Of a DNA stretch of 34,819 nucleotides, positions 23,237 to 31,563 are shown piece after piece. Origin of the DNA: Deltaproteobacteria bacterium (GTDB lineage: Bacteria > Desulfobacterota > Desulfobaccia > Desulfobaccales > 0-14-0-80-60-11); NCBI GenBank assembly GCA_003599195.1, contig QZIZ01000022.1, positions 1 through 34,819 of the forward strand, written 5' to 3'. The notes below the pieces were generated by a model that was not told the origin of the DNA, made no database searches, and saw nothing but the letters and a program-made list of their open reading frames with translations. Position numbers and translations under genes: made by a program. Within the stretch, counting starts at the first letter, position 1. Each line of letters opens with the position of its first letter.

Positions 23237-24816
23237 CAGAACTGAAAGTAGATGAACTCCGTATCGTGCTCCGTGGAAGACACGATGAGCAGGAGCATGA
23301 GGGCGTAAACCACTCCCTTAACCGGCCAGGGCAAACTCACGAGATTGGTTTCATCCCGGTATTTCCAGGTCAAAATCTGGAGCAGGAGCAGGGGCGCGAT
23401 ATGGAGCAAAAGCCAGAGGGAAGGCGACACCCAGGGGAGGCTGCCGGCCGTGTGCCAGTTCCCCAGGGCCGCCAGCCAGAGTCCCAGCTGCTGCAAGTTG
23501 GCGCTCCGGAAGATGGCCCAGCCCGCCAGGGTAAAGACCCACATCAGGGCCACGGCCAGGACTCCCCGGATAACAGAAGGGGATTTCTCATCCCCCAGGG
23601 ACCGCAAGGCCGGGACCACCCGGTAGAGAATCAATAACAGCCCGTGATAGGCCCCCCAGAGGACAAAGATCCAGTTGGCGCCGTGCCACAAGCCCGCCAG
23701 CACCATGGTGACGGCCAGGTTGCGGATGGTCTCCCACTTGCTCCCCCGGTTGCCGCCCAGGGGGATGTAGAGGTAGTCCCGGAACCAGGTGGACAGGGAG
23801 ATATGCCACCGTCCCCAAAACTCGGAAGGATTCCGGGCAAAATAGGGGAAGCGGAAGTTCACCGCCAGATCGATGCCCAGGAGTTTGGCCGAACCCCGGG
23901 CGATATCCGTGTAACCAGAGAAATCCCCGTAAATCTGAAACGCGAAGGCCGCCACCCCCAAAACCGCCCAATAGCCGTTCAACGGAGTCTGGGGCGCGAA
24001 AACATAATTAGCCAAAATGGCGCAATTATCGGCCACGAAAACCTTCTTGAAGAAACCCACCAGGATCAGGCGCAGCCCGTCCTGGAGATAGACCGGGTCA
24101 AAAACCTGGGTCTGCTCCAGTTGGGGGATTAAATGCTTTCCCCGTTCGATGGGTCCGGCCACCATCTGGGGGAAAAAAGCGTCATAGGTGGCAAAAGTGA
24201 GCAGGGAAGGGCAGGCCGGGCAATGTCCCCGGTAGACGTCAATGACATACCCCAGGGACTGAAAGGTATAGAAGGAAATCCCCACGGGCAGGATGATTTG
24301 CAGCAGCACCCGGTTGGGCCTGAGCCCCAGGAAGGTGATCAGATTGTGGGCGGAATCCAGAAAGAATCCGAAGTATTTGAAAAACCCCAGGATACCCAGG
24401 CAAAAACCGATGCTGAGGATTAAAAACAGGCGGGGCCGCTTTTCCGGGGACATATGCCGGATGATTTCGTGGCCGCCGAAAAAGCCCAAACCCAGGGCCC
24501 CGGCCGCGGCCATGATGATGGTGTTAATCCCGGAGGCGGGCAGGAACAAAGAACAGCCGCCCAGCCAGGCCGCGGGCAGCAAGGCCAGAAGCAGGACCTG
24601 GACCGTGCCGGGGCTCTTTCCTTCAATACTCAAAGCGCAGAGGTAGTCGATAACCGTGGTGGCCAGCACCAGGGCCAGGAACCGCACGTCCCAGCAGGCG
24701 TAAAAGAAATAACTGGCAATAAGCAGCAGCACCAGCCGCCACCGCCCCGGCAGCCGCCAGTAGAGGGCCAGGACCAAGGGCAGAAACAGCAGATATTGCC
24801 AGGTGATGAAAGACAT
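23236..24816 (-). CDS. MBOAT-family membrane O-acyltransferase (AlgI-like)
   Basis: A 526-residue polytopic inner-membrane protein of the AlgI/DltB group, with about eleven hydrophobic segments. The family signature is SEFWGRWHISLSTWFRDYLYIPLGG, and the catalytic His lies in LAGLWHGANW. It passes acyl groups (usually acetyl) across the membrane to a periplasmic acceptor. The downstream SGNH protein is its probable partner. ATG 24816 begins SFITWQYLLFLPLV, a typical MBOAT start. No alginate, cellulose or teichoic acid gene is visible, so the modified polymer is unknown. Confidence 0.94.
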   Translation of the reverse strand: MSFITWQYLLFLPLVLALYWRLPGRWRLVLLLIASYFFYACWDVRFLALVLATTVIDYLCALSIEGKSPGTVQVLLLALLPAAWLGGCSLFLPASGINTIIMAAAGALGLGFFGGHEIIRHMSPEKRPRLFLILSIGFCLGILGFFKYFGFFLDSAHNLITFLGLRPNRVLLQIILPVGISFYTFQSLGYVIDVYRGHCPACPSLLTFATYDAFFPQMVAGPIERGKHLIPQLEQTQVFDPVYLQDGLRLILVGFFKKVFVADNCAILANYVFAPQTPLNGYWAVLGVAAFAFQIYGDFSGYTDIARGSAKLLGIDLAVNFRFPYFARNPSEFWGRWHISLSTWFRDYLYIPLGGNRGSKWETIRNLAVTMVLAGLWHGANWIFVLWGAYHGLLLILYRVVPALRSLGDEKSPSVIRGVLAVALMWVFTLAGWAIFRSANLQQLGLWLAALGNWHTAGSLPWVSPSLWLLLHIAPLLLLQILTWKYRDETNLVSLPWPVKGVVYALMLLLIVSSTEHDTEFIYFQF

Positions 24817-25137
24817 TTAGGCTAATCCGGAAAAAGAAGATTTGCGGATATTTTACCCGCAAAAAGGATTATGGACAAGGACACAGGAAAAGGTTCCTGA
24901 TGGACTTTCTATCGGTGGCGAAGGCTTCCAGTCTGTGCGAATCTCTCTTTTGTCATTCTGAACGGAGCGCAGCGGAGTGAAGAATCTGGTTTTTAGGCGA
25001 TCAGGATTTTCAACCTGCTTATAATCATCGGCACCGCCGGAAGAAGCCTTGCTGCCAAAAACGAGATTCTTCGGTCGCTCCGCACCCTCAGAATGACAAG
25101 GAGATGATTTTTGCGGAGGTCTCAAGTCGGGATTTTA
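24817..25137. other. Gene-free spacer with an inverted pair of dispersed elements
   Basis: No gene is supported here. The main content is two copies of the 39-base element, 24951-24988 forward and 25062-25098 reversed, with 73 bases between them. No promoter for the MBOAT gene could be defined. Confidence 0.7.
24951..25098. repeat. Inverted pair of the dispersed 39-base element
   Basis: The left copy starts TGTCATTCTGAACGGAGCGC. The right copy ends CAGAATGACA and contains CGAGATTCTTCGG. Together they make a miniature-element-like structure of about 148 bases. Confidence 0.75.
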
Positions 25138-25812
25138 CTAAAAATGCCGGGCAACCACCAAAATCCGCGGTTCTTCACTGAAAGGCAAAGAATAATGGTG
25201 GATCTCCAAAGGCCCTAACCCCAGAGAGCCGCATTGCTTCCGGGCTGCGTCCATTTCCTCTGCAGCCAGGTTCGGCCCCTTGAGGGCCAAGACCCGCCCC
25301 CCCAGCAGAAGCAAGGGGGCCGCCAACTCCAGAAAACGAGCCAGGGGAAAAGCGGCCCGGGAGGTTACCGCCTCAAACCTTGGCCCCCACTTCCGGGCCA
25401 GCGCCGGGACCAGGTGGACCTGGGCCACCTCCACCCCCTCCAGATGCAGTAACGCCACCAGGTATTCTAGGAAGGCCGCCTTCTTGGCCCGGGCCTCCAC
25501 CAGGGTCAGGGCCATCTCCGGCCGGACCAGCTTCAGGGCCAGGCCGGGGAAACCGGGGCCGCTCCCCAGGTCCGCCAGGGAAGCCGCGTCCCCCAGAAAG
25601 GGAAGCACCGCCAGGGAATCCAGGAAATGCTTGACAATGATGTCCCGTTCCGTCTTCAGCCCGGTGAGATTGACCCTGGTGTTCCAGCGCCGCAGTTCCT
25701 CCAAATAGACGCGGAATTGCTCCAGGGCCTGGGGAGGAAGTTGAACCCCCAGGATTGCGGCGCCTTCCTGGAGGAGGCCCATCGGCTGGAAATTGGGAAA
25801 ACGAACCATCAT
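25138..25812 (-). CDS. rsmG: 16S rRNA (guanine-N7)-methyltransferase RsmG
   Basis: A 224-residue RsmG (GidB), which methylates N7 of G527 in 16S rRNA in the cytoplasm. The motifs RWNTRVNLTGL, HFLDSLAVLPF, the SAM loop ADLGSGPGFPGLALK and SRAAFPL are all present, and length is normal. The start is uncertain: ATG 25812 has no ribosome site, and the conserved part could begin at the ATG of residue 11. It is the last gene of the minus-strand rpmH-to-rsmG run, 168 bases after mnmE; the mnmG gene often next to it is absent. Confidence 0.95.
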   Translation of the reverse strand: MMVRFPNFQPMGLLQEGAAILGVQLPPQALEQFRVYLEELRRWNTRVNLTGLKTERDIIVKHFLDSLAVLPFLGDAASLADLGSGPGFPGLALKLVRPEMALTLVEARAKKAAFLEYLVALLHLEGVEVAQVHLVPALARKWGPRFEAVTSRAAFPLARFLELAAPLLLLGGRVLALKGPNLAAEEMDAARKQCGSLGLGPLEIHHYSLPFSEEPRILVVARHF

Positions 25813-25935
25813 GGATATCGCTTGGTCTTTGAAAAAATCAAGGTTTAAAGGTGGATAACATCAAGGAATTACAATTAATTTACTTATTACTTCCCCGAAC
25901 CGCTAATACGGTTCACTGAGCAATTAAAGGAATAG

Positions 25936-25955
25936 ATGGGCAGTGCCCACCCTAC
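25936..25955. repeat. Hairpin repeat, TGGGCA-TGCCCA type
   Basis: ATGGGCAGTGCCCACCCTAC contains TGGGCA and TGCCCA as inverted arms around G. It lies 26 bases after the mnmE stop and resembles a hairpin repeat family, but only one copy is in the window. Confidence 0.5.
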
Positions 25956-25980
25956 ATTTTGACTGAATACCGGCTACTGG

Positions 25981-27369
25981 CTACTTCCCCAAACAAAACT
26001 CCCCAAAAATCCGGTCCAAAACCTCCTCCCCCACTTCCTGGCCGGTGATCTCCCCCAGTTCCCGCACCGCTTCCTGGAGTTCCAGGGCCACCAGCTCCCA
26101 GGCCGGAGCCGGTTCACGGGATGCCAGCAATTCCCGGGCTTGGGCCAGATACCTCAAGCAATCCTTAAGATGCTGATAATGCCGGGCCTGGGTGACGATC
26201 TCCCCGGCGGCGCTTAGGTCGTGCTTTAAGGTCAGGTCCACAATCCGCTGTTTCAAGTCTTCGATACCTGCGCCGGTGAGCGCGGAAATCCGGGCCGCGG
26301 GCAGGGTGGTGGCTTCTTGCAGCGCGGCTAAATCCAGTTCCTGGGGCAGATCAATTTTATTGACCATCACCAGGCCCGGTCTCTCTCCCAATTCCCCCAG
26401 GTCCCGCCGCGTTTCCGGGTCCAGGGGCTGGCTGCCGTCCACCAGGTAGAGCACTAAATCCGCCTGGGCCAGGCGCTCCCGGGTGCGCTCGATCCCCAAC
26501 TCCTCCACCCGGTCTTGGGCGGCGCGCAGGCCCGCGGTGTCGCTGAGGCGCACCATTGTCCCCGCCAAAGTAATCACCTCTTCCACCAAATCCCGGGTGG
26601 TGCCGGGAATCTCGGTGACAATGGCCCGGTCCCGGGCCAGCAAGGCGTTTAGCAGGCTGGACTTCCCCACGTTGGGCCGCCCGGCGATGACCACCAGCAG
26701 CCCTTCTTTCAGCAGGCGGCCTTCCTGGTAGGTGGCCGCCAGACTATCCAGGATTTTCATAGACTTGGCTAGGTCGGCGGCAAAGGCCGCAGCCGGCATT
26801 TCCCCGATTTCTTCCGGGAAATCCAATGCCGCCTCCACCCGGGCCAGGAGGTCCAGCAGGCCCTCCCGGATTTCCTGCACCGAGGCCCCCAGCCCCCCTT
26901 GCAAGTGGGCTGCGGCCACCCTTAAGCCCGCCTCGGTGCGGGCCTGGATCACCTCCAGGACCGCCTCCGCCTGGGTGAGATCAACCCTTCCGGAAAGAAA
27001 AGCCCGGAGGGTGAATTCCCCGGGCCGGGCCAGGCGGGCGCCTTGGGCCAGGGTCAGCTCCAGGATGCGCCTTAAGACCCCCACCCCGGAATGGCACTGG
27101 ATTTCCACCACGTCCTCCCGGGTATAGGTTCGGGGGCCCCGCATGATGGTGAGCAGCACTTCGTCAACGATTTCTTGGGATGAGGGGTCGATGATGCGGC
27201 CCAGATAAAGATGGTGGGAGCGTAACTGCGAGCCGCCGCGGCGGGGCCGGAACAAGGCCCGGGCTATTTTCTCCGCGTCCGGGCCGCTGACCCGGACTAC
27301 GCCGATGCCGGCTTCCCCCAGGGGGGTGGAAATGGCCGCAATGGTGTCGGCCGGGTCCGAAGGCGTCAT
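25981..27369 (-). CDS. mnmE: tRNA modification GTPase MnmE
   Basis: A complete 462-residue MnmE (TrmE), which works with MnmG to modify the wobble uridine of several tRNAs. It has the N-terminal tetrahydrofolate-binding domain, the GTPase motifs GRPNVGKSS near residue 228, TTRDL, DTAGLR and VNKID, and the terminal CLGK, the cysteine-bearing end of the family. Its ATG overlaps the khpB stop by 4 bases (ATGA), so translation is coupled. The partner mnmG is not in the window. Confidence 0.97.
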   Translation of the reverse strand: MTPSDPADTIAAISTPLGEAGIGVVRVSGPDAEKIARALFRPRRGGSQLRSHHLYLGRIIDPSSQEIVDEVLLTIMRGPRTYTREDVVEIQCHSGVGVLRRILELTLAQGARLARPGEFTLRAFLSGRVDLTQAEAVLEVIQARTEAGLRVAAAHLQGGLGASVQEIREGLLDLLARVEAALDFPEEIGEMPAAAFAADLAKSMKILDSLAATYQEGRLLKEGLLVVIAGRPNVGKSSLLNALLARDRAIVTEIPGTTRDLVEEVITLAGTMVRLSDTAGLRAAQDRVEELGIERTRERLAQADLVLYLVDGSQPLDPETRRDLGELGERPGLVMVNKIDLPQELDLAALQEATTLPAARISALTGAGIEDLKQRIVDLTLKHDLSAAGEIVTQARHYQHLKDCLRYLAQARELLASREPAPAWELVALELQEAVRELGEITGQEVGEEVLDRIFGEFCLGK

Positions 27370-28031
27370 GAAAGGCTAGAGGCGTCCTCCTGGCCCTCTT
27401 TTTTTTTGGCCGGATAGATGATCACCTTTTTATAGAGGCCCTCCCCCCGGCTCATGGTTTTCAGCTCTTTGTCGGTCTGGAGGGTGAGATGCACGATACG
27501 GCGGTCATGGGGATTCATGGGATTCAGGGTTACGGGTTTGCCGCTGCGTTTGACTTTATCCCCGTTCTTCAGGGCCAGTTGCACCAGGGCGTCGGTATGC
27601 CGGGCCCGGTAGGATTCCACGTCGATGGTCACCCGGACCTTGCGGCGGCTCTTTTTGGCCAGAATCTTGGTGAGCAGGTACTGCAAGGCTTCCAGGGTTT
27701 GGCCCTGCTTGCCGATGAGCAGACCGGCATCCTCGGTTTCGATATTCAAAATGATCCGGTCATCTTCCTGCCGGCCCGAAACCTTACCGGGCTCATCCAT
27801 CTTTTGCAGCATCTGTTCCAGGATCTCCTGGGCCTCGGAAAGCAAGGCCCCGGGGGCTTCTTCCCGGAGCGCTGCCCGGATTTTGGCCTTGCGGCCCCCC
27901 AACCCGAAGAGTCCGGAAGACCCTACGGACACAATCTCAATCTCCAACTGCTCCGGAGGGACCTGAAAATGGGCGCACGCGTTCTCTATGGCTTCTTCGG
28001 TGCCCTTCCCTTCAAACTCCATAAACTCCAT
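27366..28031 (-). CDS. khpB: RNA-binding protein KhpB (Jag)
   Basis: A 221-residue Jag/KhpB protein with three parts: an N-terminal Jag domain (MEFMEFEGKGTEEAI, VGSSGLFGLGGRKAKI), a KH domain with LLIGKQGQTLEALQ near residue 105, and a C-terminal R3H domain with NPHDRRIVHLTL near residue 175. It binds RNA in the cytoplasm and is linked to cell elongation and division in other bacteria. GGGGAAG 5 bases before ATG 28031 supports this start over the Met three residues later. It lies between yidC and mnmE as in many genomes. Confidence 0.96.
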   Translation of the reverse strand: MEFMEFEGKGTEEAIENACAHFQVPPEQLEIEIVSVGSSGLFGLGGRKAKIRAALREEAPGALLSEAQEILEQMLQKMDEPGKVSGRQEDDRIILNIETEDAGLLIGKQGQTLEALQYLLTKILAKKSRRKVRVTIDVESYRARHTDALVQLALKNGDKVKRSGKPVTLNPMNPHDRRIVHLTLQTDKELKTMSRGEGLYKKVIIYPAKKKEGQEDASSLS

Positions 28032-28051
28032 TAATCTTCCCCCAGGATAGA

Positions 28052-29764
28052 TCAGGTGAGGTATTTATTGGTGTAATACTGCTGGATGATGGACAGCACG
28101 TTATTCACCAGCCAGTAGACCACCAGGCCCGAGGCGAAATTCAGAAACATGAAGGTGAAAACCAGGGGCAGAAACATCATCATCTTGGCCTGGGTGGGAT
28201 CCCCGGGCGATGGGGTCATCTTCTGCTGAATGAACATGGTGGCCCCCATGACCAGGGGGGTGATCAGCAGCGGGTCCCTGGTGGACAGGTCCGCCAGCCA
28301 GACGATATCCGTGAAGGGGAGAGTAGAGATAAAAGGCGCGTGGCGCAGCTCGATGGAATAACCCAGGACGTTATAGAGCGCGATAAAAAAGGGCAGCTGC
28401 ATGGCCATGGGCAGACAGCCGGCCAGGGGATTGACCTTGAAGGTGCGGTAGAGGGCCATCAGCTCCTTGTTCATGGTCTCTTTGTCGTCTTTGTACTTCT
28501 CCCGGAGCTTGGCCACCTTGGGCTGCAGCTTCTGCATCTCCTTCATGGATTTATAGCTTTTATGGTTGGGGTAGAAAAAGAGCAGCCGGATGATAACGGT
28601 GAGGATGATAATGGCCCAGCCGTAATTGTGTACGTACTTGTTGAAGAACTCAAGGATATAGAGCAGGGGCACGGCCAGGATTTGGAACCAGCCGAAGTCC
28701 ACGGCCTTATCCAGACCCAGGTTCAGGGACTTAAGCTCGCTCAACTCTTTCGGCCCGAAATAAAAGGTGTAGGCGAAGGACGCGTCCTGCCCCGGGGCCA
28801 GGTTGGCCGGGGTTCTGAGAATTACGTCCATGGGGCCGGTCTGGGCCTCTTTAACCGTGAGGACGGCTTTGGGCGCGGCCAGGGGCACCATCGCCGTCAG
28901 GAAATAACCTTCATCGAGACCGGCCCAATCCACCTTGCCGGAGAAGGTTTTTTGGCCGGGAGTTGGTTTGAGGTCTTTGAGGCCCCCGGTCTTCAGCTGT
29001 TCCAGCCGGTTGTTGAAGGACCCCTGGAATCCCAGGAACCCAGCCTGGCTGGCATCCATCCCCGTGTAATCGGTCAGCAGGGCAAGATCAACCTGTCCCT
29101 CCAGGTTACGCTGGTTGCGGTTTTCCACTTTTACCGCCAGATCGAAGGCGTAGCTGTCGCTTTTAAAGGTGAGTGTCTTGGTGAACACCACCCCGTCAGC
29201 GCTGGCGCCGGTCAATTTCAGGGACGCGGTCTCTCCGGGCTTGAGAGTCAGGGAAGGCTGGGAAGCCTGGTAAAAAATCTGCCCCGGCACCTTGAGATTC
29301 TGCCCTTCCCAGCTCAGGGCCAGGGGGAGGCCTTCCCCTTTTTTGACGCGCACCAGTTCTTTTAAAGGCGCGCCCGCCTGTTCCGGGTCCTGGTAACGCA
29401 GCACTTCAAAGTCCACCGGCCCCAGTTTAAACTGGCTCAGAGTGGAAAAAGGCATGGACTCCCGGTATTTCTTCAACTGAAAGCTTTTGAGGACTCCCCC
29501 CTGTTCCGCAAATACCGCCTTGAATAATGGGGTGTCCACGGCAATGTCCCGGCTGGGACGCTCCGGAACTGGGGCAGGCGCCGCGGGCCGGGCTTCCGGG
29601 GCAGGGGCGGGGGTGGCGGCGGGAGCGGGAGCCGCCGGTGTAACTTCGGCCTGGGGCGCAGGGGCCTCTTTGACCGCAGGCGGCTGCAGCTGCTGCCCGA
29701 AATAAATGAAACCGAGAAAGACCAAAAAGCTTAAGGCCAGGGCAATCAAGGCCCGGTTTTCCAT
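28052..29764 (-). CDS. yidC: Membrane protein insertase YidC
   Basis: A 570-residue Gram-negative-type YidC, which inserts and folds proteins in the inner membrane with or without SecYEG. It has a first transmembrane segment starting MENRALIALALSFLVFLGF, a long Ala/Pro-rich linker (residues about 30-70), a large periplasmic beta-sandwich, and the C-terminal Oxa1 core from about residue 360 with five membrane segments. GAGGAG 8 bases before the ATG overlaps the yidD stop. It matches the family in length and order of domains. Confidence 0.97.
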   Translation of the reverse strand: MENRALIALALSFLVFLGFIYFGQQLQPPAVKEAPAPQAEVTPAAPAPAATPAPAPEARPAAPAPVPERPSRDIAVDTPLFKAVFAEQGGVLKSFQLKKYRESMPFSTLSQFKLGPVDFEVLRYQDPEQAGAPLKELVRVKKGEGLPLALSWEGQNLKVPGQIFYQASQPSLTLKPGETASLKLTGASADGVVFTKTLTFKSDSYAFDLAVKVENRNQRNLEGQVDLALLTDYTGMDASQAGFLGFQGSFNNRLEQLKTGGLKDLKPTPGQKTFSGKVDWAGLDEGYFLTAMVPLAAPKAVLTVKEAQTGPMDVILRTPANLAPGQDASFAYTFYFGPKELSELKSLNLGLDKAVDFGWFQILAVPLLYILEFFNKYVHNYGWAIIILTVIIRLLFFYPNHKSYKSMKEMQKLQPKVAKLREKYKDDKETMNKELMALYRTFKVNPLAGCLPMAMQLPFFIALYNVLGYSIELRHAPFISTLPFTDIVWLADLSTRDPLLITPLVMGATMFIQQKMTPSPGDPTQAKMMMFLPLVFTFMFLNFASGLVVYWLVNNVLSIIQQYYTNKYLT

Positions 29765-29775
29765 GTTTTAACTCC

Positions 29776-29985
29776 TCAGGGCACGGGGTCCCAACCACCG
29801 GGGTGAAAAGGGTGACAGCGGGCTAGACGCTTGAGGCCCAACCACAAGCCCCGGCAGACACCATACCGCGTAACCGCCTCTGCCGTATAATGGGAACAGG
29901 TGGGGGCAAACCGGCAACAAGCCGGCATCAGGGGGGAAAGCAGCAATTGATAAGCCCTGATCAACCAGAGGGCAGCTCTAGTCAA
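29776..29985 (-). CDS. yidD: Membrane protein insertion efficiency factor YidD
   Basis: A 69-residue YidD with the family motifs [27 protein letters not shown] and [14 protein letters not shown] (three conserved cysteines). It is membrane-associated and helps YidC insert proteins. The start is a TTG at 29985 with AAGGG 8 bases upstream, which lies near the rnpA stop with an 11-base gap. It lies between rnpA and yidC as usual. Confidence 0.95.
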   Translation of the reverse strand: MTRAALWLIRAYQLLLSPLMPACCRFAPTCSHYTAEAVTRYGVCRGLWLGLKRLARCHPFHPGGWDPVP

Positions 29986-29996
29986 ATCCGTAACCC

Positions 29997-30299
29997 TTAC
30001 ACCCGGGCGAGCAGCACCCGGGACAATTCCTCTTGAACCTGATTAAAATCCAGGGCCGCGGCGCCTTTTTTGGCCATAATGATCAGGTCTTCGGGCGGAA
30101 GCCGATCTTTATGGCGCCGGAAAAATTCCCGGAGCAGGCGCCGGACCCGGTTGCGTTTGACCGCTTTGCCGAAACGTTTGGTTACCACCAGTCCCAGGCG
30201 GGGGCGTCCCTCCGGGCCTGGGGCCAGGGTGATGCCGAAATGCCGGGTATGCAGCCGTCGCCCCTGGGACATGGCCCGGAGAAAATCGGCCCGGTACAA
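29997..30299 (-). CDS. rnpA: Ribonuclease P protein component RnpA
   Basis: The protein subunit of RNase P, which trims tRNA 5' ends. The family motif [18 protein letters not shown] is intact, preceded by [10 protein letters not shown]. The reading from TTG 30299 gives 100 residues but omits the conserved N-terminal stretch that is still coded upstream in frame ([14 protein letters not shown]). Between 30300 and the in-frame stop at 30417-30419 there is no ATG, GTG or other TTG. CTG at 30390-30392, with GGGGA six bases ahead, and ATT at 30339-30341 are the only candidates that would include the conserved N-terminus. The true start is therefore open; the region downstream of 30299 is certain. 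Confidence 0.9.
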   Translation of the reverse strand: MYRADFLRAMSQGRRLHTRHFGITLAPGPEGRPRLGLVVTKRFGKAVKRNRVRRLLREFFRRHKDRLPPEDLIIMAKKGAAALDFNQVQEELSRVLLARV

Positions 30300-30408
30300 A
30301 AGGCGATCCGCCTTGGTGAAACGGGCGGTACCGGGTAAAATGGGCGGCGGACCAGGAGCGGATCCCCGGCGTTGCTCTGGAGGTCGGCTCAGGAAAGTTC
30401 CCCGGATG

Positions 30409-30543
30409 TTAAACGCTTAAGCGTTTGCGGCCTCTGGCCCGGCGGCGCTTCAACACCTGCCGGCCCCCCCGGGTGCTCATGCGGCTCAAAAAACCGTGGG
30501 TGCGCGCCCGGCGTAAATTGCTGGGTTGAAATGTGCGTTTCAT
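30409..30543 (-). CDS. rpmH: Ribosomal protein L34
   Basis: A complete 44-residue L34: it starts MKRTFQPSN, continues through [18 protein letters not shown] and ends in [11 protein letters not shown], all matching the family. It is part of the large ribosomal subunit. It is the first gene of the minus-strand cluster, with rnpA next, so the cluster promoter should lie in 30544-30838. No ribosome site is obvious, but AAGGATAA lies just before ATG. Confidence 0.97.
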   Translation of the reverse strand: MKRTFQPSNLRRARTHGFLSRMSTRGGRQVLKRRRARGRKRLSV

Positions 30544-30630
30544 GCTCGTTTATCCTTAGAAACCCAGATTTTTCCAAACTTTTTATAAAACATTTATCAC
30601 CCCGTTTGTCAAGGGCAAGGCTAAGGTATA

Positions 30631-30660
30631 GTTCAAAGTTCAAAGTTCAAGGTTCAAAGC
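30631..30660 (-). repeat. GTTCAAA word array, left arm
   Basis: Four GTTCAAA/GTTCAAG heptamers in a row. They are the reverse complement of 30753-30779, so the two arrays face each other across about 92 bases between rpmH and tetR. Confidence 0.8.
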
Positions 30661-30752
30661 TAGGGGGGCAAGTGTCCGTAATTGGAACATAAAACGCGCG
30701 CACAGCCTTAGTCCTCCTGGAAATTAAGAAAGTCCCCGATGTCGTGTTCGTT

Positions 30753-30779
30753 AAACTTTGAACTTTGAACCTTGAACTC
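30753..30779 (+). repeat. CTTTGAA word array, right arm
   Basis: Three to four TTTGAAC/CTTGAAC heptamers just before the tetR promoter. They pair in sense with the array at 30631-30660. Confidence 0.8.
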
Positions 30780-30799
30780 ATTTAAGTAAATCTTATAAA

Positions 30800-30829
30800 T
30801 TGACAACCCCGGCATAAATTTGATATGAC
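30800..30829 (+). promoter_or_regulatory. tetR promoter
   Basis: TTGACA (30800-30805), an 18-base spacer and TATGAC (30824-30829) lie just before the tetR ATG at 30839. The -10 lies inside the operator palindrome. The expected start of transcription is almost at the start codon. Confidence 0.6.
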
Positions 30830-30840
30830 CAACTGGTCAT
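30825..30840. promoter_or_regulatory. TetR operator, copy 1 (autoregulation)
   Basis: ATGACCAACTGGTCAT is an inverted repeat with 7-base arms. It overlaps both the -10 box and the first two bases of the tetR start codon. It is the same as the site at 31564-31579 apart from the two centre bases. Confidence 0.8.
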
Positions 30841-31489
30841 GTCTTCACAGCCGGCCCGGAACACCTTCACCCATCTCCCCCCGGACAAGCAGGAACGGGT
30901 CCTGGACGCGGCCCTCACCGAGTTCGCGGACCAGGGGTATCATCAGGCCTCGTTGAACCGCCTGGTGGCCAAAGCCGGCATCGCCAAAGGCTCGCTCTAT
31001 CAATATTTTCCCAATAAAGAAGGCATCTTCCGCCACATCTTTGAGCTAGCCCTGAACCTGGTGCGCCGCACCCTTGTGGCAGTCAAAGAATCCACGGAAA
31101 ACGATAACCTGTTCATCCGCCTGGAAAAATCCCTGCAAGCCGGGGTGCGCTTTCTTCAGGAGCATCCCCGGATTTACAGCCTTTATCTGAAAATTCAGTT
31201 CGACCGGCAAACGCCTTTCCGCCAGGAACTCCTGGCCGCAGTGCGGCGCCACGCTTCCGAATACTTCGGCTCTTTGATCACCCGGGCCAAGGCCAGGGGT
31301 GAGTTGCGGCCGGGCGTCTCCGAACCCGCGGCCCTTTTTCTCCTGGACGCGGTCTTTGACCGTTTCCTCCAGGCCGCGGCCGTTCCCTATCTGGACGTCA
31401 CCTTCAACCTCCACCAGGCCCCGGAAGAGGCCGTCAACCGGCGCATCCGGGAGCTGATCGATCTTCTTAAAGAGGGCCTGGCGGCGTAA
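30839..31489 (+). CDS. TetR-family transcriptional regulator
   Basis: A 216-residue TetR protein. The N-terminal helix-turn-helix domain (residues 17-63) has ALTEFADQGYHQASLNRLVAKAG and the usual GSLYQYFPNKEGIF. The C-terminal ligand domain is helical, with no ligand predictable. It stands directly upstream of mqnE, and matching palindromes lie over its own start and before mqnE. It therefore probably represses both genes and responds to an unknown small molecule. No ribosome site is present; with the promoter -10 so close, the message may be leaderless. Confidence 0.9.
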   Translation: MSSQPARNTFTHLPPDKQERVLDAALTEFADQGYHQASLNRLVAKAGIAKGSLYQYFPNKEGIFRHIFELALNLVRRTLVAVKESTENDNLFIRLEKSLQAGVRFLQEHPRIYSLYLKIQFDRQTPFRQELLAAVRRHASEYFGSLITRAKARGELRPGVSEPAALFLLDAVFDRFLQAAAVPYLDVTFNLHQAPEEAVNRRIRELIDLLKEGLAA

Positions 31490-31495
31490 GCGGTA

Positions 31496-31549
31496 GTCCA
31501 GGCTTTCAAGCCTGGACTCCGGTACAGCACAGGCTTTCTAGCCTGTGCT
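31496..31549. repeat. Two hairpin repeats of the AGGCTTTC-GCCT family
   Basis: GTCCAGGCTT and AAGCCTGGAC (31496-31517) and then AGCACAGGCT and AGCCTGTGCT (31526-31549) form two adjacent stems between tetR and mqnE. The first matches 2037-2058 including its 5' flank. They could end the tetR message. Confidence 0.8.
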
Positions 31550-31563
31550 ACCTTTGATTTAAC

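Noticed and set aside
25380-25634. Plus-strand Pro/Gly-rich open frame
   Set aside because: It lies opposite rsmG and owes its composition to GC-rich codons of that gene.
25850-25858. Single DnaA-box-like site (TTATCCACC on the minus strand)
   Set aside because: One 8-of-9 match in a window of this size is not enough to call an origin; kept only as a note in the origin finding.
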